In this document: positions 46,436 through 57,599 of the stretch, piece by piece
Layout: every line of letters begins with the position of its first letter
Position numbering within the stretch: position 1 is the stretch's first letter
Assembly (NCBI RefSeq): GCF_003086295.3
Contig: NC_092045.1
Coordinates: forward strand, 20,877,758 to 20,941,757
Length of the DNA stretch: 64,000 nucleotides
Source of the DNA: Arachis hypogaea
Lineage: Eukaryota; Streptophyta; Magnoliopsida; Fabales; Fabaceae
Direction of reading: 5' to 3'
Program-made: the position numbers and the translations under genes
The notes under the pieces: model-generated
Database searches by the model: none
What the model was told of the DNA's origin: nothing
The model's input: only the letters and a program-made list of their open reading frames with translations

Positions 46436-47618
46436 ATGGCACCAAAAATTGGAGAATCCTCTTCAAGAAAGAGAAAAGAGAAGGCTCCTGCAACCGGTCT
46501 ATTTGACTTTAGTCGGTTCTTCTCTAAGACCCACGAAGATCACTTTAATGAAGTTGTGAGCAAAAAGAAGGTGATTCTTGAGGTTCGATTTGATTTGTAA
46601 CCGAATGAATATCCGAAGATTCGAGAACAAATTCTGAGAAGGAGTTGGGGAGTTTTGTGCAACCCCGTAATCGATGTTGGTGTTCTGATGGTCATGGAGT
46701 TCTACGCCAATGCTTGGGTGACTTACAAGCATGTCAAGGGTGTGAACCCCAACCCAACGAACTAGCGCACTATGGTCTGAGGGAGGATCGTGGAGTTTGG
46801 TCCAAAGAGGGTGAGTGATATACTTCAGCTGCCACCATCCAGAGATAATCCTCACTCCTACACTCACAGAGTCAACACTGATTAGAGACTGGACCAGGTC
46901 CTCACTAATATATGCCTCCCCAAAGTACAATGGAGAAGGGATGCTAGAGGACAGCCATACCAGCTGGGAAGGCATGATTTGAAGCCAGTTGCTTGGGGGT
47001 GGTTGGAGTTCATTCAGCGCTCCATCATCCCTATGAGTAACCGGTCTGAGGTTACTATTGACCAAGCTTTGATGATTCACTGCATCATACTCGGTAATGA
47101 GGTAGAGGTGCACCGTGTGATCCCTCAGGAGCTGTACAACATAGTGGCGAAGGCCTTCACCTCTACTAGATTGGCCTTCCCCCACCTCATCTTTCACTTG
47201 TGTGAGGCTGCTCGAGTCCGCATTGATGGAGACACCCCTATCGACATTGAGAGGCCGATCACATGGAAGGGTATGGAGTATGCCAAGGAGCTTGGACGAG
47301 CACTGCATCAGAAGCTAGTTTTGTATGGAGTATGCCAAGGAGCTTAGACGAGCATCGCCTCAAGAGCTAGTTTTCCCTTCTCAGCAAGAGCAGCATGAGA
47401 TACCTCAGGGATATTATTTCCCTTCTCGTGACTATTGGGACCAGTTGACCACATCTATTGGGCTGCTGACGTCTTCTGTTGATCAGTTGAGGATAGAGCA
47501 TCAGGATCACTCTGCCCTCCTCCATCAGCTAGTGGAGGAACAACAAAGTCAGAGGCGAGAGTTGAAGAAGCTGACGCGCTTGAGAGGATTCCCGGGAGGG
47601 AGCAGCCACTACGACTGA
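46436..47618 (+). pseudogene. 'Plant transposon protein'-like ORF of element E, several stops
   Basis: Starts 'MAPKIGESSSRKRKEKAPA' (basic, nuclear-signal-like). In one frame it gives 'REQILRRSWGVLCNP', 'VMEFYANAWVTY', 'VAWGWLEFIQRSIIP', 'SEVTIDQALMIHCIILGNEVEV' and 'LYNIVAKAFTSTRLAFPHLIF', typical of the domain I know as Transposase_32/putative plant transposon protein. In-frame stops lie at 46598, 46763, 46778 and 46883. A 52-bp tandem duplication at 47272-47375 shifts the frame. The tail (to 47618) is Gln/Glu-rich and coiled-coil-like. Biochemical function unknown. Related to 35984-36821 in element C. Confidence 0.65.
47272..47375 (+). repeat. 52-bp tandem duplication
   Basis: Two adjacent copies begin TATGGAGTATGCCAAGGAGC at 47272 and 47324 and differ by a few bases. 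52 is not a multiple of 3, so the duplication breaks the reading frame. Confidence 0.9.
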
Positions 47619-47619
47619 G

Positions 47620-48627
47620 ATGGTTGAGTTACATTATCCACTGCTTTACTTATTTCCTATTTTTCCAGTTATTTTATCTTCCTTTCTGTTATCTGTTTGA
47701 ATTCCTTTTCATAATTATTAGAAGTATTTTATTATTTTTCTATCTTATTATTTAATTTGATATTTTATGTTTATTTTGAAAAATGTCTCATGTATTGCTC
47801 ATTGAGTTTGAAAAATCAAAAGAAAAAAAAAGAAGTAGTAAAATGCATGAGAGTTGAGTATATATTATGAGTTGTTCTAGTTACTTTGATGTGGTGGTAT
47901 TATCTATGATTCTGAATGCATGAAGTGAATAGTGCATGATTGAGATTGAAGTAAAGAATGTTGATTCTTGAGGTACAAGAACTTAGAGAAATATTATGGA
48001 TTCTCTAAATTGAGAAAGAAATTGATATTTGAAACAAAACAAACAGCGAAAAAGAAAAAGAAAATAAATAGCAAGATCCAAGTCTCTAAGCTGCAATGGT
48101 TAGGAAGGTCAAATATGATTAAAAGCTCAAAGAGTTGTTCTTCCGACCATATGCTTGTGGTGTGAATGTGTCAAGTAACCCTTGAGATAGAGCACTAAGA
48201 GTCGAGACTAAGTGCAATTACAGAGTATGCCAAAGGCTATGAGCACCACTAGCTGGGAGAAATTAAAAGAAAAGAAAATGAAAACCCAAAGAGTTCCCCA
48301 GTTAAGTGCTTATGGTGTTTTTGTGTCAAGTTAAGCTTGAGACAAAATATTTAGAGTCACGGCTAGGCTCAAGGTGCACAGCACCAAAAAAATGAAAAGA
48401 AAAAGTTGTGTTCAAGGATTAATCAGGACTTAAGGAGGAAGAAAATCCATAATATCATATGAGTTCTAGTTTTGAGGGATAAAAATATTTCTAAGCTTCA
48501 AAGAATAGTGAGATTCAAAACCTATTCAGAATCAAAGTGTCATTAACACCACTTAGTAATTGGACAAGAGTTTACATGAACACTCAAGTCTTAGACGATT
48601 TCTCTTCTTAGTCCTATATCATTTTTA
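47620..48627 (+). other. Element E 3' non-coding region
   Basis: No ORF recognised. Contains two similar blocks around 48115-48200 and 48290-48370 ('tgcttatggtgtttttgtgtcaag' type), a degenerate direct repeat. Confidence 0.5.
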
Positions 48628-48647
48628 GTTGCTTGAGGATAAGCAAC
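48628..48647 (+). other. AGGA-loop hairpin before the element E 3' LTR
   Basis: GTTGCTTG-AGGA-TAAGCAAC: seven Watson-Crick pairs plus a G-T closing pair, 13-16 nt before the LTR start. Followed by CAAATTTGGTGT. Confidence 0.65.
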
Positions 48648-48660
48648 AGTTCAAATTTGG

Positions 48661-49307
48661 TGTTGTGATACGTGAGTATCTTTTCTCCATTTTTTATTTA
48701 TTTTAGATACAAATTTATTGATTTTTAATTTAATTTTAGTGTTTAAAACCTCTTTGGATGCTACTTTGAGTTGCTTTACTATTTTAATTATTTCAGGTAA
48801 AGTTTGGATCGGTTTCACAGAGTTCGTGTGCAAGAAAAGAGAAGAGTTTTGAATTTGCCAAGCTGGCGCTAAACGTGGACCTGGTCATTTTGCGCCAGCA
48901 ACTCGAAAACACAAGGGAGCTCTCTGCCCACTAGGGTGCTAAACACCAAGGCTGACATTTAGCGCCAGCCAGTCAGAATTTAAAAAGGAGTTTCTATCCC
49001 CTAGGGAACTAAACGCCGAATCTGGCGATTAGCGGCAGCAATGCGGATCCACTTTCACCTAAGGAGAATCTTTAGTTGGATTTAGTTTTTAATTATTCTA
49101 TTTTATTTTATTTTAGTTATTTTTATTTACAAACAAAATTTTTTGGCTTTAGATTTTATTATTTTTAATTTTTATTTTAGTTTCAAATCAAATTAGGTTA
49201 TATATAAAAGGAAAAAGATTCAGCCCATCGGGGGATCTTCTCTCTTATGAAATTTCACACTTTTTGAACCCTAGTTTTCTCTTTGAGTCTTGAGCCGCTA
49301 TACCTTC
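48661..49307 (+). repeat. Start of element E 3' LTR, cut by element D
   Basis: Begins TGTTGTGATACG (the exact first base could be 48661, 48664 or 48666). Holds GGCGCTAAACG motifs at 48858-49040 and a TATATATAAAAG box at 49199-49209. Ends at the D insertion. Confidence 0.6.
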
Positions 49308-52300
49308 TGTAACACCCTACCATACAGAGTCTTATGCTTAAGTCATAATTCAAGATGGCAAGGTATTACGACCTCTAAAATAAAAATTTAGTACATATAG
49401 TAGTATGAATGATTGATTATAACTAGGAGCCTTTGTAGAAAAAGGGGTAAACAAAAACCGCAACCTTAAAGCGCAACACTCCGATCGATAACGTAATGAA
49501 AAAGGATAATCCAACGCGTGATTATATATAAACAGAGGAGTGTCAAAAACAGGAATATCAAGACTCAAAATCCGGCTGCGAAGATAACCGGTCCGAGTAT
49601 AACAATATATACATATGATAAAATAAGGAAAACCCCAAAGGAAACCCAAAGGGACACAAATACATAACACCTATTCTCCAAAATCTCCCATAAGAGGAGT
49701 CATCACAGTTTGTATTATTTAATGGAGATAAAAGTATCTAAGCAGAACATATAAACCAAAACATAGCCCCGAGAACAAAGGATCTTCGCAATAAGAGAAG
49801 TCTCCAGCATGCCTCAACGGGACACCTCACGTCCTGCATCTGAAAACCACAAAATCCGCATGGGTGAGAACCAGAGGTTCCCAGTAGGTAACAGCTTCCA
49901 CATATATAATACATAATAATAGAGGAAAGCCGAAGGCAATCCTAGAACTTCCTCCAAATAATATCAAAGCTTATAAACAAACTAAACCATAAAGGGCATC
50001 TGACTAAAGATTCTTCAGTCTAACTAATACTTTCCTTTCCAATTCCTTCAGACCTCCCGACCACCAGCAGGAGTATAAAGTAGCAAACACAGTTATATCA
50101 AGCAAGAAATATACAATTAGGAACAAGTAAGGCATTTAGACAATTAGCAAGTAATATGCAGTCAAATAGGCAATCTCAAACAATTCACATAATATGCATA
50201 TGATGAATGCCTGTCTCTAGTGGCTGATGATATCATCTGTCGGTTATAGAGCCAACCCGACAAGTCCTGGTAGCTAACCATTGGACTGTCCCTCTGTCAC
50301 GCATCCCCAACTCGAGTTATACTCATCATAAACTTGATCATAATCATGATCTATATCCATCACCTTCACTGGTGAATATTTACGGGGGCGAGCTCATCCG
50401 GGTCTTTCACAGTGCCCGGCCACACTTATGACATAGGGTCAAAAGAGTATCAAGTCTCAACCTGGAGCACGTGGTGGCTAGCCACTGCTACTACCCAGGG
50501 AAACTCGTATCTCCGGTAGTGGAAGTGCAAATCACAATTATCAATAATTCAGCATAAACATGCATGAATTCTCATCCATGGATCAACATCCATATCAGCC
50601 ATTCCGGCTCACGGTTAAATCCATAACCAGCCAATATCCATAGCATACACAGCTATTCCGGCTCACGGTTCAATCCGGAACCAGCCAATATTCATAGCAT
50701 ACACAGCTATTCCGGCTCACGGTTCAATCCAGAACCAGCCAATTCATAAAAAATTACAGCCCTTCGGCCAATGGCATAACAAGCACTTCCACCACCATCC
50801 TCCACATCTCACATAATCATCAATGATCCTCATTGATTATTCATTTTCCCATGCTTCACTCGCAAGTTACCACATCCACTAGCTCCTTCCCTCATAGCTA
50901 GGCTTATCATAATGATTTAAGATGTAAGTGGTGAGATCGGAGGCTCAGAAGTATGAAATTTGGCTTTTAAAACTCAAAAATCAACTTTGGGATGAAAACA
51001 GGTCCGCGCGTACGCGCACCCCACGCGCATGCGTGAATGGCCTCAAAAACTTCATCGACGCGCAAGCGTCATGCACGCTAACGCGTGGATTAAAAATTTG
51101 TCAATAGACGCGTAAGCGTCAACCACGCGTACGCGTGGGTGTTCTCGTGCCCCAGGCACAACACTGGCACAGTTCTGGCATAACTCTCTGGAAAATGGCT
51201 GGGCATTGGGTGCAGCACCATCGGCGCGCCCGCGCACATCACGCGTACGCGTGTATGGCATTTTCGGGAAGAACGGCGCGCACGCGCCAAGTGCGCCCAC
51301 GCGCAAGGGGTCATTCTGCTAAAAACATTTTCTAAGTTAAAAGCTGCAGAATTTAGCAATTTGAACCCCAATCTTCCAACGGACATAACTTTCTCATTTT
51401 AAATCGTTTTTCACCCGTTCTTTGAACGGCATGGACATCCCGGATCCAATTTCATTTCTAAATAGATTTGGCATAAAACAGAGATCCGTAGTCCAAGTTA
51501 TGTTCCACCAAAGTATGCCCAAAAACCATGTTTTTCATAAAAACCACAAAGTGCCATTTTCAAAACAAGCCATTTCCAACTCTTTTCAAAATCAATCAAA
51601 ACATGCCATTTTCATACCTTTCCTTTGAAATCAATCAAAATACATCAATTTCAACATCAAGCCTCCTCAACTCACACATTGACACTTTACCACAATATAC
51701 AAAATTACTATCTCATCATTCTAACCCACTTCACCCAAGTGGCTCAAACTCAAATATATTGACATATCATATACTCTTACTCATGCCAATTCTCAACAAC
51801 ACCAATTCCAATAAATCATCATTGTACACAATCAATATCATACTCACCATCAACATGGTCCAACCCACAATTCAACCATAACCAATTATCAAGCATATAT
51901 CACAACATGCATATTTCTCATACATCATACCACCAAGGCATCAATAATCATCATCACATATATGACCACATCATATATCTCAATCATTCAACAACATCAA
52001 CCATTCAATGCCTATCTTAGGGCCTCTAGCCTAAGTATTTCCTACCACATTACATATTAGATACGGGAAACCGAAACCATACCTTAGCCGATTTTCCCAA
52101 GCTCCACCGGAACACTTCCAAACCACTTATCCACAAGCTCTCAAGGCCTCAAAACCTCCAAGAACAGATTTTTCACCACCAAACCCTTTTCAAACTTTTC
52201 AAAATCACCAATCAAGCTCCAATATCCACACATACACAACCTAAGCCACAATCATCATACCCATACACAACATCTCAAAACCCAAACATCATAAAAATCA

Positions 52301-52897
52301 CAAATCACACTAGGGTTGAGAATCTTACCACACCCAAGGTCCAAGGAGACAAGATTAGCCTTCTCCTTCAAGAGAGTTGGGTCCTATAACATCAAAGAAC
52401 CCAAAATCTCAACATTTCACCCATGAAACTCGAAAATAAGGGCTGAGATTTCGAACAGAAACACGTGGCTTACCTCAAGATTGGTTGTATGGGTTTTGTA
52501 GAGCTCTCCGCGGTGAACGCGTGGCCGCAAACGAGGCGGCAATCGGAGCTCTAGATCAAAAGTTATGGTGGTTTGAAGATCAAGTGAGAGAGAGAAGTTG
52601 AGAGAATGTTCTTCCCTTCCTCTCCACCATTTCAGCTTGTGTGTGTAACAAATGAGGAGAGAGAGTGCTGAAAACTAGGGTTTTGGTTAAGTTATGTTGG
52701 GCCAAGGGCCCACTTTGGGTCCAATTGGCCCGGTTTGGCCTGTTCGGTCCAATCTTGGTCCGAATTCTATAAAATTTGTACCAAAATTCTCGTCTCAATC
52801 TCCTCTATCACATTTAGCCATAAAAATCACATTTTAGGCTTTCTAGAATAAATTCTCATTTATGGGTTAATTAGCCGTTAATTAACCGGGTTTTACA
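49308..52897 (-). repeat. 3' LTR of element D
   Basis: 3590 bp, TGTAACACCC..GGGTTTTACA on the plus strand, so TG..CA ends in both directions. Bordered at the right by ATTAGGTGGGTAGAA (minus), a purine tract. Contains a 54-bp triplicate (50598-50750) and a CpG-motif cluster (51000-51305: GCGCGTACGCGC, CACGCGTACGCGTG). Confidence 0.92.
50598..50750. repeat. 54-bp tandem triplicate in the element D LTR
   Basis: ATTCCGGCTCACGGTT recurs at 50601, 50655 and 50709. The same triplicate occurs at about 58878-59030 in the other LTR. Confidence 0.9.
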
Positions 52898-52933
52898 TTC
52901 TACCCACCTAATTGGGAATTTTGCCCACAAAAT

Positions 52934-55900
52934 TCAAATACAATTACCTGAGAATAAATGCGGATAATCCGTTCGCATCTCCGACTCAAGTTCCTAAGTG
53001 TGTTCCTCAACACCGCCTCGACTCCAAGCCACTTTGACTAGTGAAACATCTTTCCCACGCAACCGTTTGATACTAGTATCATCAATTCTGACCGGAGCCA
53101 CTGGAAGCGTCAAATCTTCCTTTAACTGAACCGATTCAGGTTCCAACACATGGCTAGCATCAGGGGTGTACTTCCGAAGCTGCGACACGTGAAACACGTC
53201 GTGCAGGTTCGAAAGATGAGGTGGTAGAGCCATCCGATACGCCACCGGTCCAATCCTCTCCAGGATTTGAAATGGACCAATGTATCGAGGATTCAACTTC
53301 TTTGTCTTAATTGCCCTACCTACTCCCGTAGTCGGAGTAACCTTAAGGAAAACATGATCTCCTTCCTCAAATTCTAAGGGCTTTCGCCTCTGATCGGCGT
53401 AACTCTTTTGACGACTCTGCGCCGTAAGCATCCTATCACGGATTCTCTTGACTTGTTCAGTAGTCTCAGCTATCATTTCTGGTCCTAACAAGCTTTTCTC
53501 TCCAGCTTCATACCAACATAGCGGAGATTGACATTTCCTCCCATACAAGGCCTCATACGGAGCCATTCCGATGCTCGCATGATAACTATTATTGTATGCA
53601 AACTCCACTAATGGCATATACCGATCCCAACTCACCGGTTGGTCCAAAACACAAGCTCTCAACATATCCTCTAGTGTTTGGATCGTCCTCTCGGATTGAC
53701 CATCTGTTTGAGGATGGTAAGCCGTGCTCAAACTTAATCGGGTTCCAAAAGCTTTCTGAAATGCACCCCAAAACCTTGAAGTGAAACGAGGATCTCTATC
53801 AGAGATTATAGTAGCAGGTACACCATGAAGTCTCACAATCTCCTTTATGTACAACCGTGCTAGTTCCTCAAGGGTGTAAGTCATACGAATGGGTAAAAAG
53901 TGAGCTGACTTCGTCAGTCGGTCCACAATCACCCAGATAGCATCAAAACCAGCCCTAGTCCTTGGCAATCCCGACACAAAGTCCATTGCAATACTTTCCC
54001 ACTTCCATTGTGGAATCTCTAAAGGTTGCAACATCCCAGAAGGTCTTTGATGTTCAATCTTTACCTTTTGACAAGTTAAGCACTTTGAAACATATTCCGC
54101 CACATCATTCTTCATACCCGGCCACCAAAACATTGCCTTTAAATCATGGTACATCTTAGTACTTCCCGGGTGAATGGAGAATCCGCTTTTGTGTGCCTCC
54201 TTTAAAATATCTTGCCTCAAAGTGCCAACATCCGGCACAATGATCCTACCCTTGAATCTCCATAACCCATCTTTTTCTTCCGACACTCTCCACCGTTTTC
54301 CTTGCTCAATAGCCGGTAACACCTTCCATAACGCTTCATCATTTTGATGAGCCTTTAGGAGTTCAGACTTAAAATCACTTGAGATCTCTAATCGGCTCAA
54401 ACACAAAGTTCCGGATACTAGCGCCAATTTTCAGACTCTCAAATCCCTTGAGCAACTTCTCCTCTTGAAGCATCATCCAAGCCGCATATAACGACTTCCG
54501 ACTTAACGCGTCTGCCACTACATTCGCCTTTCCCGGATGGTAATGTAACTCAAAGTCGTAGTCTTTCAACAATTCCATCCACCTCCTCTGCCTCATATTG
54601 AGCTCTTTCTGATCGAAGAGATACTTCAAGCTCTTATGATCAGAGAAAACTTGGAACTTAACCCTATAGAGATAATGCCTCCACACCTTCAAGGCAAACA
54701 CAACCGTAGCGAGTTCCAAATCGTACGTAGGGTAACTAACTTCATGAGGTCTCAACTGTCGTGAGGCATACGCCACCACATTACGATGCTGCATCAGCAC
54801 GCACCCTAGACCCTTTAATGAGGCATCACAATACACCTCAAATGGCTCATTCGGCTCAGGTAACACTAACACAGGTGCAGTAGTCAACTTTTTCTTCAAT
54901 GTCTGAAAGCTCTCCTCGCACTCAGGAGTCCAAACAAATGGAGTGTCTTTGCGGGTTAACTTTGTCATTGGCAAAGCTATCTGTGAAAAGCCTTTGATAA
55001 ACCTTCGGTAATAGCCAGCTAAACCCAGAAAACTCCTTACCTCTGTTACGGTGGTTGGTTGCTTCTAATCCATCACAGCCTCCACCTTTGTTGGATCTAC
55101 GGCTATTCCCTTCTTACTCACCACATGGCCCAAAAACTTCACCTCACTCTTCCAAAACTCACACTTAGACAGTTTTGCATAGAGTTTCTTCTCCTTTAGA
55201 ATCTGCAACACGGTCCTCAAGTGTTCCGCATGCTCTTTTTCAGTCTTGGAATAAATCAGTATGTCATCAATGAAGACAACAACGAATTTATCCAAAAACG
55301 GACGGAAAACTCTATTCATGTAATCCATAAACACTGCAGGAGCGTTCGTCAACCCAAAAGACATTACAGTGTACTCGTAATGACCATAACGAGTCCTGAA
55401 AGCGGTCTTAGGGATATCCTCACCCCTCACCCTTATCTGGTGATAACCGGATCGCAAATCAATCTTGGAGAAAACTCCAGCTCCTTGTAACTGATCCATG
55501 AGATCATCAATCCTCGGCAATGGGTACTTATTATTTATTGTAACCTTGTTCAGCTGCCTGTAATCCACACAAAGCCGCATACTCCCATCCTTCTTCTTCA
55601 CCAGTAACACTGGAGCACCCCACGGAGAGACACTTGGTCGTATAAAATTCTTTCCCAACAAGTCCTCTAACTGAGACTTTAGCTCATTCATCTCTAACGG
55701 TGACATCCTATAAGGAGCACTTGAGATTGGTCCCGCCCCGGGCACCAATTCAATAGCAAACTCAACCTCTCGGTTAGGTGGAAACTCATCAATATCATCA
55801 GGAAACACTTCCGGAAACTCACACACAACTGGAATCTGCTCCAACCTTTGATCATCACCTGAAACACCCGCGGTTAACAACAGGATACCCTGACATTCAA

Positions 55901-57407
55901 CACCAGAACAGTTCACCATCATCGAATTCAAGTAATAATTATTCACCACGACCGGTCCTTCAGTATCTTCCGGCATAAAGTACACCGACTTTGTAGAACA
56001 ATCTAGCAAAACATGGTTCTTAGATAACCAGTCCAATCCCAAGATAAGATCAAGACCAATCATCGGCAAGCAGATTAAATTATGAACAAAATCACGTTGC
56101 TTGAATCTAAAGGAAACTTCCGGACATCCTAGCCTAGTTACCATGGCTTCATGGGTAGCATTATATACCTTTAGGTCATAACCTAAGGTTACAATCTTCA
56201 ATCCTAACTCATGAGCTTTCTCAAATGCAATGAATGAATGTGATGCTCCCGAATCAAATAAAGCATTTAAAGTTTGACCAGCTACTTCACAGTTACCTCG
56301 AATGAGTGTCTCAGATCCCTCAGCTCCTACAGCTGAAGTGGTGAACACCCGACCAGTCTGTTGTGCCTTTCCAGCACCTTGTTTCTGCCTCTCAGGACAA
56401 TTTGCGGCTTTATGCCCCGCCTTTCCACAAGTGTAGCACAAACCCCATCCGGCCTTGCATGGTATTCCCGGATGGTGGCTTCCACACCTAGTACAAGCTT
56501 GATCATTCTGAGGCTGCTTCCCATACCTTTTTCCTTGGGAGTTGTTGTTGTTGTTGGGCCTCCTGAAAGAGCTTCCCCTCTTGAAAGACGGGCCTCTAGG
56601 TGCAAAGCTCTTCCCTCGGTTCTGTGGGAATGAACCTTTGTGAATCCCTTTCTCAGCAGTTGCCCTTTTCACACACTCCTCAGCAACCCTACACTTGTTC
56701 ACCAACTCGGAGAAAGTCCTAATCTCCATTGGTCCCACTGAACTGAAAATATCACTCCGGAGTCCTCCTTCATACTTAACACACTTCCACTCCTCATATT
56801 CCACCGGAGTCCCTTGGCACATACGAGAGAACCTGAACAGCTCCTCAAACTTGTCAGTATACTCTGATATAGACATAGTACCCTGCTTCAGTTGTAACAA
56901 TTCTAGTTCCTTAGCCGTCCTAGCAGAAGTCGGAAAGTACTTCTTATAGAACTCCTCTTGGAAAACATTCCAAGTGATATAATCATCACCCTGCTGCAGA
57001 AGACGTCGGATACCTTGCCACCAATGGGATGCCTCACCGATAAGCATATAGGTAGCAAACTCGACACGCTGCCCTTCAGGTACCACTTGTGCTTGCAGTG
57101 CTCGCTCTATAGCCTGAAACCATGTATCAGCCTCAGTCGGACTAGTAGTTCCCTTGAACTTAGGCGGATTAACCTTCAAAAAGTTTGCCAGTGTCATCGG
57201 GCCCTGAACTCCACCTCCATCATTACCATGGTTGTTCATCTGTTGACCAAGAGCCTCAGCAGTGGCTTGCATAGCAGCAGCCATGTTCTCCAACGCAGTC
57301 ATAAAGTTCACCGGGTCATTCTCCGGCGCGCGAGCATTCGTACGACCTCTCGCACTACCTCTACCGCGTCCACGAGGCGCCATCTGGTTCCTATACATAC
57401 CAAACAA
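52934..57407 (-). pseudogene. gag-pol polyprotein of element D, three lesions
   Basis: The first 780 codons (57407-55065): gag capsid domain (about residues 85-245, '[10 protein letters not shown]', '[19 protein letters not shown]'), CCHC zinc knuckle at 324-337, protease DSGAS at 385-389, and reverse transcriptase with '[13 protein letters not shown]' (Asp650) and FIDD at 712-715. A TAG at 55065-55067 interrupts 'MD.KQP', where Trp is expected. The same frame continues with RNase H ('[10 protein letters not shown]', 'VVADALSR') to about 54420, where a one-base shift occurs. Integrase follows: HHCC finger (H79, H86, C116, C119 of that segment) and D149-D210-E246 with 35-residue spacing. A TAG at 52994-52996 again replaces an expected Trp in the chromodomain-like end ('EEHT.ELESEMR'), and the frame closes at 52934. 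The start could equally be the Met eight codons later ('MAPRGRGRG'). Confidence 0.92.
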
Positions 57408-57582
57408 TCGATATTAAGTTGATCAGTCTCAATATCGGAAGTCTAGTACTTCAAAGTCCCAATGCATGCTCATGAACGTTTATGCCAATTATATCAAGTA
57501 GATATACTAATAGCACATAACACACACACAGAGAATGCACAGAAGCATAATCAGTCCATCCCTCAGGCTCTACAGGAACGAA

Positions 57583-57596
57583 CTGCTCTGATACCA
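57583..57596 (-). other. Primer-binding site (initiator tRNA-Met), element D
   Basis: TGGTATCAGAGCAG on the minus strand, three bases from the LTR. This is the classical plant iMet primer site. Confidence 0.9.
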
Positions 57597-57599
57597 TAA

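Larger units (their letters stand above)
45660..49307 (+). mobile_element. Truncated non-autonomous LTR element E
   Basis: Plus strand. Contains GCGTTTA/TAAACGC paired motifs (45698-45945), a pyrimidine-rich leader (46000-46350), a 'plant transposon protein'-like ORF (46436-47618), a 3' non-coding region, an AGGA hairpin, a PPT-like tract and the start of the 3' LTR (48661). The LTR is cut at 49307 by element D. No intact 5' LTR or primer site was found, so the left border is approximate. No pol genes. Confidence 0.6.

Noticed and set aside
46499..47308. 269-codon antisense open frame
   Set aside because: Antisense to the transposon-protein ORF, whose sense strand has the recognisable domain.
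50598..50750. Short regular repeats, considered as a CRISPR-like array
   Set aside because: Plant DNA, contiguous 54-bp tandem units without variable spacers, inside an LTR.
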